Part shown: positions 36,228 to 42,868 of the stretch, piece after piece
Layout: each line of letters opens with the position of its first letter
Numbering within the stretch: the stretch's first letter is position 1
NCBI GenBank assembly: GCA_019114345.1
Contig: DXFS01000073.1
Coordinates: 1 to 42,868, forward strand
Direction: 5' to 3'
Origin: Candidatus Agathobaculum pullistercoris
GTDB taxonomy: Bacteria; Bacillota; Clostridia; Oscillospirales; Butyricicoccaceae
Length of the DNA stretch: 42,868 nucleotides
Program-made: the position numbers and the translations under genes
Notes under the pieces: model-generated
The model's input: the letters and a program-made list of their open reading frames with translations, nothing else
The model's database searches: none
What the model was told of the DNA's origin: nothing

Positions 36228-36773
36228 TTAGTTTGCGACCTTCACCATCGCGTGACGGATCACCTTGTCGCCGATCTGGAAGCCCTGCTGGAACACCTCG
36301 GCGATCACATTCTCGCCCAGCGACTCATCCTCCACGTGCATCACTGCATTGTGAAAGTTGGGGTCAAAGGTGGTGCCCGCAGAAGCCTCGATCACCGTGA
36401 CGTTCAGCCCCTTAAGGCTTTCGGTCAGCTGGGTCATGGTCATCTCCACGCCCTTTTTATATTCGGCATCCGCCGTCTCCGCCTTGATCGCGCGCTCGAG
36501 ATTATCGTAAGTCGGGAGCAGCGCGGTCACCGCGCGGCTGACCGCGTCGGTATACGCCTGCTCGCGCTCACGCTGGCTGCGCTTGCGGAAATTGTCATAT
36601 TCCGCTGCCATGCGAAGATAGCGGTCGTTTAACTCATCGAACTTGGCCTTCCACTCGTCGTCCGGCTGCGCAGCGGTTTCCGCCGAAGCCGCCTGCTGTT
36701 CGGCAGCGTCTGCGGCCTGCTCTGCAGCCTTCTGTTCGGCCTCGGTGGCTTCCGTCTGTTTCTTCTTGCTCAT
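36228..36773 (-). CDS. grpE: Nucleotide exchange factor GrpE
   Basis: GrpE releases ADP from DnaK. The 181-residue product has an acidic, Ala/Glu/Gln-rich N-terminus, a long coiled coil (about 45-100, with KFDELNDRYLRMAAEYDNFRKR) and the C-terminal beta domain ending in VIRHAMVKVAN. It lies 29 nt after hrcA with GGAGG as ribosome site. Confidence 0.95.
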   Translation of the reverse strand: MSKKKQTEATEAEQKAAEQAADAAEQQAASAETAAQPDDEWKAKFDELNDRYLRMAAEYDNFRKRSQREREQAYTDAVSRAVTALLPTYDNLERAIKAETADAEYKKGVEMTMTQLTESLKGLNVTVIEASAGTTFDPNFHNAVMHVEDESLGENVIAEVFQQGFQIGDKVIRHAMVKVAN

Positions 36774-36802
36774 GTCGTTTCATGCCTCCATTTGCCCGGG
36801 AA

Positions 36803-37846
36803 TCATCGGTCCCCGTCTTTATCGTCCAAAAAGGTTTCGGCGATCAGCTTGTTCAGTCCCTTTGCAAAGCGGCTGAGCCGCGCAGACAGCTTGGCATAAT
36901 CCATGCGGGTGGGACCCACAATACCGATCATACCCTGCCCGATCTTGCCGATATCGTATTTTGCGTAAATCGCTGAGGTTTCACTCAGCGGGTTCTCGCC
37001 GTTCTCCGGCCCGATGAAGAACTGGATGCCGTCGATCTTACGCGTCGCCGGCAATAAATGCCTGCGGTCGTCCTCCATATAATCGAGCAGCGCCTGCGCC
37101 TTGTGGGTATCCCGGTATTCCGGAAAGCGCAGAAGCTTATTGGTACCTTCCAGAAATACCTCCTGATCGCTCAGTTCCTCGATCAGCTCGGCCACATACT
37201 CGGCAACCGGTGCGAGAAGTGCGGTCAGCCCCGCAGCACGGCGCACGATATCGAAGCGCTCGGCTGTGATATGGCTGAGCGGCAGGCCGGTCAGTGTCTG
37301 GTTGAGCACATAGGTCAGCAGCTCCGCCTCATCTTTGGATACGTCAGTCATGGTGCGGACCATTTTGTTTTTGACTGTACCCGAATCTGTGACCACCACG
37401 ATGACAAAATTCATTTTATCCACCGCGATGATCTCAAACTGCCGGATCGAAATCTGTGTCATTGTTGGCGTGACTGCAACCGACGCGTAATTGGTCAGGC
37501 TGGAAATAATCCGTCCTGCTTCCTGGATCAGCCGGTCCAGTTCGCGTACTTTGGTATGCATGATTTCGTGAAGATCATCGTCCTCACCGGTATCCGGCGG
37601 CTGCTCCATCAGTTCGTCAACATACAGGCGGTACCCCTGTGGTGAGGGGATTCTTCCTGCCGAGGTGTGCGGCTTTTCCAGGTAACCCATTTCCTCCAAC
37701 TCACTCATCTCATTGCGGATGGTGGCGGAAGAAAACGGGAGGGAATGTCCTTCGGTCAGCGCTCTGGAGCCGACCGGTTCAGCTGTCCGGATATAGTCGC
37801 CGATAATAGCCTTCAATATTTGTTTTTTTCGTTCTGAAAGCTCCAC
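36803..37846 (-). CDS. hrcA: Heat-inducible transcription repressor HrcA
   Basis: HrcA represses class I heat-shock genes by binding CIRCE. The 347-residue product has the N-terminal winged helix (RKKQILKAIIGDYIRTAEPVGS and FSSATIRNEMSELEEMGYLEKPHTSAGRIPS) and a C-terminal GAF-like regulatory domain ending in GPTRMDY. It starts at a GTG behind AAAGGAG and heads the operon hrcA-grpE-dnaK-dnaJ, just downstream of a CIRCE site, so it represses itself. Confidence 0.96.
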   Translation of the reverse strand: MELSERKKQILKAIIGDYIRTAEPVGSRALTEGHSLPFSSATIRNEMSELEEMGYLEKPHTSAGRIPSPQGYRLYVDELMEQPPDTGEDDDLHEIMHTKVRELDRLIQEAGRIISSLTNYASVAVTPTMTQISIRQFEIIAVDKMNFVIVVVTDSGTVKNKMVRTMTDVSKDEAELLTYVLNQTLTGLPLSHITAERFDIVRRAAGLTALLAPVAEYVAELIEELSDQEVFLEGTNKLLRFPEYRDTHKAQALLDYMEDDRRHLLPATRKIDGIQFFIGPENGENPLSETSAIYAKYDIGKIGQGMIGIVGPTRMDYAKLSARLSRFAKGLNKLIAETFLDDKDGDR

Positions 37847-37870
37847 TGAAGCAGACTCCTTTCTCGCCGC

Positions 37871-37897
37871 TTAGCACTCCACTCCCCCGAGTGCTAA
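37871..37897. promoter_or_regulatory. CIRCE operator of the heat-shock operon
   Basis: The exact CIRCE consensus is present: TTAGCACTC, nine bases, GAGTGCTAA. It lies directly downstream of the operon -10 box. Confidence 0.98.
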
Positions 37898-37901
37898 ATT
37901 A

Positions 37902-37930
37902 AATTTACCACTGCTCGCCTGCAAAGTCAA
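37902..37930 (-). promoter_or_regulatory. Sigma-A promoter of hrcA-grpE-dnaK-dnaJ
   Basis: TTGACT, a 17-nt spacer and TAAATT are seen on the minus strand, adjacent to CIRCE. Confidence 0.82.
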
Positions 37931-38045
37931 GTATCGTTTATGAATATTTTGTTAAATGATTGGGAGCATTTTATCACCCTTATGCTGAGACTGCTAAACT
38001 GACCAAAAAATGTGCGGAAACCCGATTCTGTTTGGTTGTTTTGGC

Positions 38046-38074
38046 TTGCATACTATTGCGTGCAGTGGTATTAT
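38046..38074 (+). promoter_or_regulatory. Sigma-A promoter of the second Gfo/Idh gene
   Basis: TTGCAT, a 17-nt spacer and TATTAT lie on the plus strand. The leader of about 70 nt carries a small GCGGT/ACCGC stem. Confidence 0.65.
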
Positions 38075-38149
38075 TATAAATAGAGAGAAAGGCGGTATTC
38101 TGACCGCTATGAGAGAGAAAATTATTCCATTTTGAGAAGGAGAAAAATT

Positions 38150-39169
38150 ATGAAGGAAGTCAAAGTCGGTATTGTCGGTCTGGGCCGTCTGGGTTCGGTT
38201 CACGCCGAAAACCTGGCGTTCAAAATCCCCGGCTGCAAGCTGGTTGCTGCCTGCTCGCTCGAACAGAAGGAGCTCGACTGGGCACAAGATTATCTCAAGG
38301 TCGACTATGTCACAACCGACTACAAAAAAATGGTGGACGAAGCGGATATCGAGGCAGTTGTGATCGTATCCTCGTCTCCCGAACACTGCTGGATGATCGA
38401 ATACGCGCTTGACGCAGGCAAGCATGTATTCACCGACAAGCCGCTCGGCTGCTCGCTCGAAGAGTGCAAGCGTGCGGAAGCCGCTGTCGAGCGTCATCCG
38501 GACAAGGTCTTTTTCCTCGGCTTCATGCGCCGGTATGACCCCTCCTACGCAGACGCCAAGGCACAGCTCGATGCCGGTAAGATCGGTAAGCCCTATCTGG
38601 TCAAGGCGACTGGCCTGGATCCGGAAGCACTTGTCGAGAGCTGCATCAAGTTCTCCAAGACTTCGGGCGGTATTTTCATCGATGCTGCCTCGCATGATAT
38701 CGACCTGATGCGCTGGTTCCTCGGCGGCGAGGTGACCGAGGTTTATGCCGCCGGCACCACGTTCAAGCATCCCGAATTTGCGGAAAACGGCGACACCGAG
38801 ACCGGTATGGCTATGCTCAAGTTCGACAACGGCACCGTAGCATTCCTGCATGTCGGCCGTACCGCTCCGCACGGCTATCACACTGAGACCGAAATCGTCG
38901 GCACAGAGGGCCATCTGCGCGTAGCTGGCGTGCCGTGGAAGGATCGCGTGATGGTATACGACCAGTACGGAGCGCGGCAAGAGATTGTCGAAAACTTCCC
39001 GCAGCGCTTTGCGGAAGCTTATCTGCTTGAGATGGTCGATTTTATCGACTGCGTGCAGAAGGACCGCAAGCCTGAGCTGACCGTATACGACGGCACCAAA
39101 GCAACCATCGTTACCTACGCGATCACGGATTCCTTCCACTCCGGCAAGGCCGTTAAGGTTGAGTATTGA
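38150..39169 (+). CDS. Gfo/Idh/MocA-family oxidoreductase
   Basis: The 339-residue NAD(P)-dependent dehydrogenase has VGIVGLGRLGSVHAEN at the N-terminus, TDKPLGCS near 99 (Asp where EKP is usual), GFMRRYDPSYADA near 124 and the catalytic FIDAASHDIDLMRW near 175. It is related to the oxidoreductase at 30900 but clearly a different gene. A sugar or inositol substrate is likely but not determined. AGAAGGAG precedes the ATG. It has its own promoter and terminator. Confidence 0.87.
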   Translation: MKEVKVGIVGLGRLGSVHAENLAFKIPGCKLVAACSLEQKELDWAQDYLKVDYVTTDYKKMVDEADIEAVVIVSSSPEHCWMIEYALDAGKHVFTDKPLGCSLEECKRAEAAVERHPDKVFFLGFMRRYDPSYADAKAQLDAGKIGKPYLVKATGLDPEALVESCIKFSKTSGGIFIDAASHDIDLMRWFLGGEVTEVYAAGTTFKHPEFAENGDTETGMAMLKFDNGTVAFLHVGRTAPHGYHTETEIVGTEGHLRVAGVPWKDRVMVYDQYGARQEIVENFPQRFAEAYLLEMVDFIDCVQKDRKPELTVYDGTKATIVTYAITDSFHSGKAVKVEY

Positions 39170-39190
39170 TCCTGCAAGCAAAGCAAACAG

Positions 39191-39230
39191 AAAACCAGGC
39201 CGCGGACGATAGTCCGCGGCCTGGTTTTTT
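39191..39230. terminator. Terminator after the second Gfo/Idh gene
   Basis: A perfect 17-bp stem (arms AAAACCAGGCCGCGGAC and complement) with a 4-nt loop is followed by T7. It can also serve the convergent 64-residue gene. Confidence 0.88.
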
Positions 39231-39423
39231 ATTGCCGGCGGCTGCCGAATGGCGCGGCAAGCAGCAGCACCATAACCACCAGATAGACAAAATAGATGCC
39301 GTATGTCACCTCATTGCTCCACGGGAAGCTCGCCTGCGGATTCTGGAATGCAAAAACGATGAACAGCGCCGCAAACAGCAGCATCGCTGCTCCAATTAGA
39401 CGGCAGACCGTTTTTCTGCCCAT
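39229..39423 (-). CDS. Small two-segment membrane protein
   Basis: The 64-residue product has two hydrophobic segments (about 9-25 and 40-57), joined by a short loop with FQNPQASFPWSNE, and a basic C-terminus. It is seven nt behind the hydroxyisobutyrate-dehydrogenase-like gene, so the two form one operon. GAGTGAGG precedes the ATG at 39423. The upstream extension of the frame overlaps the other gene and is not needed. Function unknown. Confidence 0.62.
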   Translation of the reverse strand: MGRKTVCRLIGAAMLLFAALFIVFAFQNPQASFPWSNEVTYGIYFVYLVVMVLLLAAPFGSRRQ

Positions 39424-39430
39424 ATCCGCC

Positions 39431-40288
39431 TCACTCTCCCCGGTAATGCCGGATGAGAGCCTGCGTGCCGAGGTCACCCATGCCTTCGGCCTCAAGGTCA
39501 CCGTACATCGCACACACCCGCTCGAGGATGGGCAGCGAGCCCTCCTGCGAAAGGGCGATCTTCATGTCCTTGATAAAGTGTTTGAGGAAAAAGCCGGGGG
39601 CATAGTCCTGCTTTACCATTTTAGGCATCAGATTTTCCATCTGCCACGAACCTGCTGCTCCTTTGGAAATGCTGGCAAGCAGCTTATCCGGATCGAGCCC
39701 CGCGCGCTCGGCATAAGACAGCGCCTCGCACACGCCCGCGATCGTACCCGCAATTGCAACCTGATTGGCCATTTTGGTGTGCTGACCCGCTCCTGCCGGT
39801 CCCTCGTAAACGATCTGCGAGCCCATTGCCTGAAATACCGGCAGGCAGGCTGCAAAATCCGCCTCATCACCGCCTACCATGATGGACAGCGTACCGTTTT
39901 TCGCACCCGTGTCGCCGCCCGAAACCGGCGCGTCCAGCACATGCAGGCCGCCCGCCTTCCCCTGCTCTGCAATACGCACCGAAAGCGCCGGATCGGTGGT
40001 CGTCATGTCGATCAGATAGGCGCCCGCCTGTGCAGCGGAAAGAATGCCCTTCTCCCCGAAGTATACCTGCTCCACATCTTTCGGATAACCGACCATGGTA
40101 ATCACCGCGTCGCGGCCGGCCGCACACTCCGCCGCCGTGTCGCACCACTGCACCCCGGTCTCTTCCAGAAAATCTGTCAGCTTGGATTTGGTACGCGAAT
40201 AGATTGCCACTTCATAGCCTGCCTTCAGCAGATTCTTCACCATAGAACGCCCCATTACGCCCACACCGATAAAACCGATCGTTTGCAT
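39431..40288 (-). CDS. 3-hydroxyisobutyrate / tartronate semialdehyde reductase family (GarR-like)
   Basis: The 285-residue beta-hydroxyacid dehydrogenase has a Rossmann start IGFIGVGVMGRSMVKNL, substrate loop LDAPVSGGDTGAKNG near 118 and catalytic Lys in GAGQHTKMANQ near 172. Members reduce tartronate semialdehyde, succinic semialdehyde or hydroxyisobutyrate, which cannot be separated by sequence here. GAGGAGGAAAAG precedes the ATG. A 12-bp hairpin between it and the upstream citrate synthase gene may only partly terminate. Confidence 0.87.
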   Translation of the reverse strand: MQTIGFIGVGVMGRSMVKNLLKAGYEVAIYSRTKSKLTDFLEETGVQWCDTAAECAAGRDAVITMVGYPKDVEQVYFGEKGILSAAQAGAYLIDMTTTDPALSVRIAEQGKAGGLHVLDAPVSGGDTGAKNGTLSIMVGGDEADFAACLPVFQAMGSQIVYEGPAGAGQHTKMANQVAIAGTIAGVCEALSYAERAGLDPDKLLASISKGAAGSWQMENLMPKMVKQDYAPGFFLKHFIKDMKIALSQEGSLPILERVCAMYGDLEAEGMGDLGTQALIRHYRGE

Positions 40289-40326
40289 TGCTTTTCCTCC
40301 TCATATTCCTTTCTGCAAATATGCTG

Positions 40327-40353
40327 CAAAGCGCAGGCCTTGCCTGCGCTTTG
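40327..40353 (-). terminator. Hairpin after citrate synthase
   Basis: A perfect 12-bp stem (CAAAGCGCAGGC and complement) with a 3-nt loop lies 7 nt after the citrate synthase stop. It lacks a strong T run, so it may be leaky. Confidence 0.55.
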
Positions 40354-40360
40354 TTCCTTA

Positions 40361-41728
40361 TTAACGGTCGCCCAGCGGTACATACGGCGCAGCAGGCTGT
40401 ACGCAGCGGTATGCCGGACGGATGATCTTGTCCGTATTGATCAGTTCCTCCAGCCGGTGCGCACTCCAGCCGACAATACGCGCAATGGCAAAGACCGGTG
40501 TATACAGCTCAGGCGGCAGCCCAAGCATGGAATACACAAACCCCGAATAGAAATCCACATTGGCGGAAACACCCTTGTAAATATGCCGCTCTTTCGCAAT
40601 CACCTCGGGTGCAAGACGAGCCACCAGCGAATACAGTTCGAAATCCGCATCCCTGCCCTTTTCGTGCGCCAGCTGGCCGACAAAGGACTTGAACACCTGC
40701 GCACGCGGATCGGAAATCGAGTATACTGCGTGGCCAAGGCCATAGATCAGTCCCTTGTGGTCAAACGCCTCACGGCGCAGCAGCCGCTCCAGATAATCCG
40801 CAACCGCTTCTGCATCGGTCGGATCGGTCACGTTCTTTTTCAGGTCTTCAAACATCTGCACAACCTTGTAATTGGCACCGCCGTGCTTCGGCCCCTTGAG
40901 TGAGCCGAGGGCTGCGGAAATGGCGGAATAAGTATCCGTACCTGATGAAGTGACAACATGCGTTGTAAACGACGAGTTATTGCCGCCGCCGTGCTCCATG
41001 TGCAGCACAAGCGCGAGATCGAGCACCGCGGATTCCAGCGGCGTATATTTCATGTCCGGCCGCAAGATGCGCAGAAAGTTGGACGCCGTGGACAAGCTGT
41101 CCGACGGATAATGGATATACATGCTGCCGCCGCATTCGTAATGGTTGTATGCGTGGTAAGAATAAACAGCCAGCATCGGGAACACCGAAATCAGCATCAG
41201 ACACTGGCGCAGCACGTTCGGCAGGCTGATATCGTCCGCGCGGTCGTCGTAGGAAGCGAGTGTCAGTACGCTGCGGGACAGGCTGTTCATCATATCTCTT
41301 GTCGGCGCTTTCATGATCACGTCACGCGTAAAGTTGGTCGGCAGCGTGCGCCCTTGGGCGAGCAGGTTTTTGAATTCACTCAGCCGCTTTGCGTCCGGCA
41401 GTTCGCCGAACAAAAGCAAATAAGCAACTTCCTCATATCCCCGGCGGCCGTCTTTCATAAACCCCTGCACCAGATCATTGATCCGGATCCCACGGTAATA
41501 CAGCTCACCATCGCACGGAACCAGCTTACCGTCCACTTCTTTTTTGGAGATGATATCAGAAATATTGGTCAGCCCCGCCAGTACACCTTCACCATTCAAG
41601 TCTCTCAGGCCGCGTTTGACGTCGTATAATTTATAAAGCTGCGCATCGATCTGATCATGCCGGCGGCAAAGATCCGCCAGTGCTTCTACGCGCGGCGTTA
41701 CCTGCAGGATATCCTGTTCTGTCGTCAT
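40361..41728 (-). CDS. Citrate synthase
   Basis: Citrate synthase joins acetyl-CoA and oxaloacetate. The 455-residue product carries the catalytic His in LHMEHGGGNNSSFTTHV near 248, the second His in YGLGHAVYSISDPRAQ near 331 and the catalytic Asp in NVDFYSG near 396. It belongs to the citrate / 2-methylcitrate synthase superfamily. The N-terminal extension of about 40 residues is longer than in the short bacterial type. No other TCA genes are near, so it probably supplies glutamate precursors. Confidence 0.93.
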   Translation of the reverse strand: MTTEQDILQVTPRVEALADLCRRHDQIDAQLYKLYDVKRGLRDLNGEGVLAGLTNISDIISKKEVDGKLVPCDGELYYRGIRINDLVQGFMKDGRRGYEEVAYLLLFGELPDAKRLSEFKNLLAQGRTLPTNFTRDVIMKAPTRDMMNSLSRSVLTLASYDDRADDISLPNVLRQCLMLISVFPMLAVYSYHAYNHYECGGSMYIHYPSDSLSTASNFLRILRPDMKYTPLESAVLDLALVLHMEHGGGNNSSFTTHVVTSSGTDTYSAISAALGSLKGPKHGGANYKVVQMFEDLKKNVTDPTDAEAVADYLERLLRREAFDHKGLIYGLGHAVYSISDPRAQVFKSFVGQLAHEKGRDADFELYSLVARLAPEVIAKERHIYKGVSANVDFYSGFVYSMLGLPPELYTPVFAIARIVGWSAHRLEELINTDKIIRPAYRCVQPAAPYVPLGDR

Positions 41729-41769
41729 CTTGTGTCCTCCTTTTCCGGGGTATACTGCTCCATATATTT

Positions 41770-41798
41770 ATTTTATCCGGAAAAGCGCAAGGCTTCAA
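41770..41798 (-). promoter_or_regulatory. Sigma-A promoter of citrate synthase
   Basis: TTGAAG, a 17-nt spacer and TAAAAT are seen on the minus strand, about 42 nt before the start. Confidence 0.65.
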
Positions 41799-41866
41799 CG
41801 ACAAAACGGTAACATCCTGTTAAAAATCTGTGAACAATTAAATTGTCAGCATGGTAAATCGGCGCA

Positions 41867-42394
41867 TCATTCCTCGTCATCCCCAATCGCCTGCTCGGTT
41901 TTCCGGCGGCGCTCACGGGCATAGCGGAACGAAACCCAAGTGATCAGCAGCAGAAGAATGGTCACCGCAGGCACCATGAAAATCAGCTGGGATGCAAAAG
42001 CCAGCAGGATATACGGCACGCTCATGGACGCCCAAGCCGCACCACTGAAGAACTGTATTATACACACCACGGCAGCTGCTCCTGCGCCCGCCAGCAAGCC
42101 CTGCACCAGGTAGTGCTTCCATGGGTAACGGTCGGCCTCGGCAAAGGCGTTGTCATCCATCAGGCCCTTGCGGCTCATCAGGAACAGGGATACTGCCCAC
42201 GCCAGCATCAGCACCGCAAATTCGATCAGGTTGATCGAAGAATCGACCACTGTCGAGCCCTCCAGCCGGACACCGATCGCCTGCAGCAGGATATCCGCCA
42301 GAATACCGAAGCTCAGCAGATGGAATCCGATCTTATAGATGCGGTTGATCTCCGCGACCACCCGCTCGTCCTTCGCTTTGTAAAACAGTTTCAT
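41867..42394 (-). CDS. Membrane protein, DUF6773-like
   Basis: The 175-residue protein starts MKLFYKAKDERVVAEINRIYKIGF, a pattern of small Firmicute membrane proteins (DUF6773-like) that sit behind short XRE regulators. It has four to five hydrophobic segments and an acidic, basic-flanked tail (RERRRKTEQAIGDDEE). The start at 42394 follows TAAGGAGGAAG, which overlaps the stop of the micro-ORF upstream. Function unknown; a link to the regulator is likely by context. Confidence 0.75.
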   Translation of the reverse strand: MKLFYKAKDERVVAEINRIYKIGFHLLSFGILADILLQAIGVRLEGSTVVDSSINLIEFAVLMLAWAVSLFLMSRKGLMDDNAFAEADRYPWKHYLVQGLLAGAGAAAVVCIIQFFSGAAWASMSVPYILLAFASQLIFMVPAVTILLLLITWVSFRYARERRRKTEQAIGDDEE

Positions 42395-42407
42395 TGTGTC
42401 TTCCTCC

Positions 42408-42479
42408 TTACCAAGGCAGCAGTACCTGCCTCTGCCGCTCACGGTTGATATACTCGATCCGCGTTCTGATCTGTTTCAT
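42408..42479 (-). CDS. 23-residue micro-ORF between regulator and membrane protein
   Basis: The frame ATG to TAA encodes MKQIRTRIEYINRERQRQV plus four residues. It starts one base after the XRE stop, with GGGAGGATAG as ribosome site, and its stop lies within the ribosome site of the next gene. Such tight packing argues for translation. The peptide is basic and could form a short helix. It may be a functional micropeptide or a coupling leader for the membrane protein. Confidence 0.55.
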   Translation of the reverse strand: MKQIRTRIEYINRERQRQVLLPW

Positions 42480-42480
42480 C

Positions 42481-42678
42481 TCAGCTATCCTCCCAAAACA
42501 GTTGATCCAGTGTTTTGTCCAGCGCCTTGCAGATCGCAATGCACAGGTTCAGCGTCGGGTTATAGCCGCCCGCTTCGATCAGGCCTATGGTCTGGCGCGT
42601 CACGCCGACCTTTTCAGCCAGCTCGGCTTGTGACAGCTCTTTTTCTACCCGCGCGAGTTTGAGCTTTTTGTTTTTCAT
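42481..42678 (-). CDS. XRE-family transcriptional regulator
   Basis: The 65-residue protein is a single helix-turn-helix: LKLARVEKELSQAELAEKVGVTRQTIGLIEAGGYNPTL, ending KALDKTLDQLFWED, like the YgzD/YozG-type mini-regulators. The start at 42678 follows GAGAGGTGAG; the frame upstream runs through the promoter. It heads a three-gene operon and probably controls it. Confidence 0.9.
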   Translation of the reverse strand: MKNKKLKLARVEKELSQAELAEKVGVTRQTIGLIEAGGYNPTLNLCIAICKALDKTLDQLFWEDS

Positions 42679-42702
42679 GCGCTCACCTCTCTTCGCGTTT
42701 AC

Positions 42703-42731
42703 AGTATACGATATCCCTTCCATTATGTCAA
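42703..42731 (-). promoter_or_regulatory. Sigma-A promoter of the XRE operon
   Basis: A near-perfect promoter, TTGACA, a 17-nt spacer and TATACT, lies on the minus strand 25 nt before the start. Confidence 0.82.
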
Positions 42732-42818
42732 GTATATATTGCATTCAGTAAAATAAGTTTTCCATAATGCAATCTGTACTTATCACTCTCCTCCCCGCGC
42801 TCCGCGCGGCATAAGAAA

Positions 42819-42847
42819 GAACCCGGACACCACTTGTGTCCGGGTTC
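42819..42847 (-). terminator. Terminator of a gene beyond the right edge
   Basis: A perfect 12-bp stem (GAACCCGGACAC and complement) with a CACTT loop is followed on the minus strand by TTTCTT. It should end a minus-strand gene outside the window. Confidence 0.7.
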
Positions 42848-42868
42848 ATAAAAAGGCAGGACACGCGC

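Overview
The window is about 42.9 kb of GC-rich DNA from a spore-forming Firmicute. The sporulation and germination genes (gpr, spoIIP, a gerA-type operon), the HrcA/CIRCE heat-shock operon, the FMN riboswitch on a rib operon, SLH and PepSY proteins and consistent strong Shine-Dalgarno sites point to class Clostridia. High GC together with this gene content suggests an Oscillospirales relative (Oscillospiraceae or Butyricicoccaceae type). That placement is inference. No phage, transposase, CRISPR array, rRNA or tRNA gene was recognised.

Positions 1-5000 hold the 3' end of purL, a hot-dog thioesterase, an SLH-domain protein, a three-gene SdpR/SdpI-like operon with a palindromic operator on its promoter, a GNAT acetyltransferase and rpsT. 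Positions 5000-10100 form a sporulation block: gpr, spoIIP and a compact GerA-type germination operon whose C and B subunits are unusually short. Positions 10100-14300 (minus strand) carry a response regulator, a histidine kinase, a PepSY lipoprotein and a copper-amine-oxidase-like/PepSY protein with a 43-residue Asp-rich tail. Positions 14400-21500 hold traX-like, ArsC/Spx-like, FlaR-like kinase, UPF0210, UPF0237 (ACT), hemW and lepA genes.

Positions 21700-25500 are the ribDEBAH riboflavin operon behind a complete FMN riboswitch and terminator. Positions 25600-31900 are a carbohydrate or polyol module: a sugar isomerase/epimerase, divergent from a ribose-type ABC transporter (binding protein, ATPase, permease), followed by an inositol-dehydrogenase-like oxidoreductase. 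After a small membrane protein and a 51-residue ORF comes the hrcA-grpE-dnaK-dnaJ operon (minus strand) under CIRCE. The right end has a second Gfo/Idh/MocA oxidoreductase, a hydroxyisobutyrate-dehydrogenase-like gene with a 64-residue membrane protein, citrate synthase, and an XRE regulator / micro-ORF / membrane protein operon.

The genes rpsT, gpr, spoIIP, lepA, hemW, hrcA, grpE, dnaK and dnaJ, contiguous in Bacillus subtilis, all lie in this window but are split into three blocks. The most unusual non-coding signals are two clusters of consecutive perfect hairpins inside operons (UPF0237/UPF0210 and grpE/dnaK). Each begins 7 nt after a stop codon and both share one hairpin. Other unexplained regions are a structured leader before the sugar transporter and a possible small RNA ahead of the rib operon.
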